Shown here: positions 4,987 through 5,902 of the stretch, one piece after another
Position numbering within the stretch: position 1 is the first letter of the stretch
Layout of the letters: every line of letters starts with the position of its first letter
Source of the DNA: Cyanobacteriota bacterium
Lineage (GTDB): Bacteria > Cyanobacteriota > Cyanobacteriia > Leptolyngbyales > Leptolyngbyaceae
DNA: 5,902 bases
Direction of reading: 5' to 3'
Assembly (NCBI GenBank): GCA_027482985.1
Contig: JAIXVO010000016.1
Span: 1-5,902 of the forward strand
The notes under the pieces: model-generated
Told to the model about the DNA's origin: nothing
The model's input: only the letters and a program-made list of their open reading frames with translations
The model's database searches: none
Program-made: the position numbers and the translations under genes

Positions 4987-5811
4987 TCAATTCACCAACA
5001 TAAACTGCAAGTATTTGAACAGCTGATCCGACAGGGGCGAGATGCGGCGCAGATGAGCTTCGATCGCTTCGGCAGCAGCGGTGGATTGTCCGTGTAAGAC
5101 GGCGGCCTGTCCTAAAAACCATTCAAACCGCACCTGACAGTCGCTAAAGCCGACCTTCCGGGCGATCGCCTGAAACTCACGCGCATCAATCCCGCCTTGA
5201 ATCGACTTAATGTACTCTGCCTTACTGAAGACCCCCTGTTCCAGGTTGAGTTCGGCTTCCATCCGCGCATCAATATGCAAGACTGAATCAATTTCCTTCC
5301 GCAAAATATCGGATAAATTCGCGGGTTCAGAGTGTTCCAGGCTGGCGATCGCCTGCCAAAATTGGCGATTGGGTTCTTGATCGATATAAACTAAGCCACC
5401 CGGTTTGAGCACCCGCTGCATCTCGGCTAAAACGGGACGGTAGTCTTCCAAATGATGCAGAAAAGAGTAAGCCGTGACCACATCGAAGGAATCATCGGCA
5501 AACGGCAAGTGCTCAGCGACCGTGTTATGCAAGGTGATATTCCCAGACGATAAATCGACCTGATCTAGCATGGCCTGGGTAATATCGACACCATGAATCT
5601 CACCAAATAAATCTTTCGCCAAATTGATCACAAAGCCCGTACCACAGCCCACATCTAGCAAGCGATCGCCCTTTGCAGTTTGGCGCAACTGTTCCAGATT
5701 CCGCCGCACTTTAGCTTGATTTTCCGGTCTAAACTGTGGTTCGTTTGCGTTGTAGGTTTCCGCCAGTAACGAATGCACTAAAACATTGGCTTGCACAATT
5801 TCTGATAACAC
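4987..5811 (-). CDS. UbiE-like class I SAM-dependent methyltransferase
   Basis: A 274-residue methyltransferase of the Methyltransf_11/UbiE-like group. The N-terminal helical part contains AETYNANEPQFRPEN (17-31), where such enzymes often carry a 'YD..A..YD' substrate cap. Motif I LDVGCGTG is at 52-59, motif II ends at GVD (74-76), AEHLPFADDSFDVV at 99-112 is the classic UbiE motif, FLHHL is at 117-121, and LKPGGLVYIDQEPN at 135-148 closes the core. There is no zinc ribbon, unlike the other two methyltransferases here. The C-terminal 120 residues, largely helical by appearance, probably shape the acceptor site; the acceptor is unknown. The start is a GTG at 5811, well supported by AGGAG six bases upstream. 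The TGA stop is followed 9 nt later by the oxygenase ATG, so the two form an operon, and the preceding gene ends inside the ribosome site. An O- or N-methylated sugar or metabolite later oxidised by the PhyH protein is a fair guess. Confidence 0.9.
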   Translation of the reverse strand: MLSEIVQANVLVHSLLAETYNANEPQFRPENQAKVRRNLEQLRQTAKGDRLLDVGCGTGFVINLAKDLFGEIHGVDITQAMLDQVDLSSGNITLHNTVAEHLPFADDSFDVVTAYSFLHHLEDYRPVLAEMQRVLKPGGLVYIDQEPNRQFWQAIASLEHSEPANLSDILRKEIDSVLHIDARMEAELNLEQGVFSKAEYIKSIQGGIDAREFQAIARKVGFSDCQVRFEWFLGQAAVLHGQSTAAAEAIEAHLRRISPLSDQLFKYLQFMLVN

Positions 5812-5817
5812 AAGACA

Positions 5818-5822
5818 CTCCT
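5818..5822 (-). promoter_or_regulatory. Shine-Dalgarno site AGGAG of the UbiE-like methyltransferase gene
   Basis: On the minus strand AGGAG is followed by six bases and then GTG (5811-5809). It is the clearest ribosome-binding site in the window and decides for the GTG start. The first bases of the site overlap the probable TAG stop of the preceding gene (TAGGAG), an arrangement that usually means translational coupling. Confidence 0.75.
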
Positions 5823-5902
5823 ATCCGTTAATCACATTAATAGTTTGAGAAATTAAATAGCGGGGGCGTTGCAATACCTCTTGATAGACGCGAAACACAT
5901 AA
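5821..5902 (-). CDS. C-terminal end of an unidentified upstream gene (cut by right edge)
   Basis: Reading leftward from 5901, one minus frame is open for 26 codons and stops at TAG (5823-5821). It begins YVFRVYQEVLQRPR and ends ISQTINVING, a mixed amphipathic composition consistent with a real protein end. The stop overlaps the strong ribosome site of the methyltransferase gene, as expected inside a tight operon, which is why I prefer this frame over the two other short open frames of the same strand (15 and 21 codons). There is too little sequence to name a family. It shows that the minus-strand operon continues beyond the window, where its promoter must lie. Confidence 0.5.
   Translation of the reverse strand, partial: YVFRVYQEVLQRPRYLISQTINVING

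Larger units (their letters stand above)
146..5669. repeat. HIP1 palindromes (GCGATCGC), 13 dispersed copies
   Basis: Exact octamers start at 146, 480, 1279, 1780, 2205, 2616, 2890, 3138, 3526, 4014, 5162, 5345 and 5662. HIP1 is a highly over-represented octamer in many cyanobacterial genomes, of uncertain function, and here it is the main taxonomic marker. Copies occur in coding sequence of both strands, in the divergent spacer (1780) and right beside the convergent stop codons at 475-478 (480). The copy at 4014 belongs to a run CGATCGCGATCGCC with overlapping CGATCG units. Near-misses such as TCGATCGC (5060) or ACGATCGC (4923) are not counted. Positions were found by eye; one or two could be missing. 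Confidence 0.9.

Noticed and set aside
146..5669. Repeated GCGATCGC as a possible CRISPR or mobile-element repeat
   Set aside because: Spacing is irregular, the unit is an 8-nt palindrome, and copies lie inside genes in both orientations; this is the known cyanobacterial HIP1 element.

Overview
The window is a piece of a cyanobacterial chromosome. The main evidence is the HIP1 palindrome GCGATCGC, found 13 times by eye in 5.9 kb (about one per 450 bp), a density typical of many cyanobacteria. Gene types and moderate GC content agree. I cannot name the genus.

Layout from left to right. (1) The 3' half of a 3-hydroxyisobutyrate dehydrogenase/tartronate semialdehyde reductase-type gene (+, cut by the left edge) looks like ordinary metabolism. 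(2) Convergent with it, overlapping by 4 nt, is a minus-strand pair: a small EamA/SMR-like four-helix membrane protein (1730->1347) followed, through an ATGA overlap, by a SAM methyltransferase with an N-terminal zinc ribbon (1350->475). (3) An AT-rich divergent spacer (1731-1910) separates this pair from a plus-strand pair: a WbqC-family protein (1911-2642) and a second zinc-ribbon methyltransferase (2749-3624). (4) Convergent with that, stop to stop with one base between, is a tight minus-strand operon transcribed from the right edge: the end of an unidentified gene, a UbiE-like methyltransferase, a phytanoyl-CoA dioxygenase (PhyH)-type Fe(II)/2-oxoglutarate oxygenase and a NeuD/PglD-type hexapeptide acyltransferase.

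Taken together, a WbqC protein, a NeuD-like acyltransferase, three unrelated small-molecule methyltransferases, a PhyH oxygenase and an ArnE/F-like half-size transporter are what one sees in the decorating part of a cyanobacterial surface-polysaccharide (O-antigen, capsule or exopolysaccharide) locus. The likely job of the block is to add acyl, methyl and perhaps hydroxyl groups to sugars or lipid-linked sugars. No glycosyltransferase, Wzx/Wzy or nucleotide-sugar synthesis gene is visible, so the substrate is not defined here.

The most interesting structural feature is that the plus-strand WbqC-methyltransferase pair, with clearly lower GC at its 5' end, sits between minus-strand polysaccharide genes as if it were inserted. 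I saw no RNA genes, CRISPR arrays, insertion sequences or convincing intrinsic terminators. I did not find a clearly new system; the novelty lies in the gene combination.
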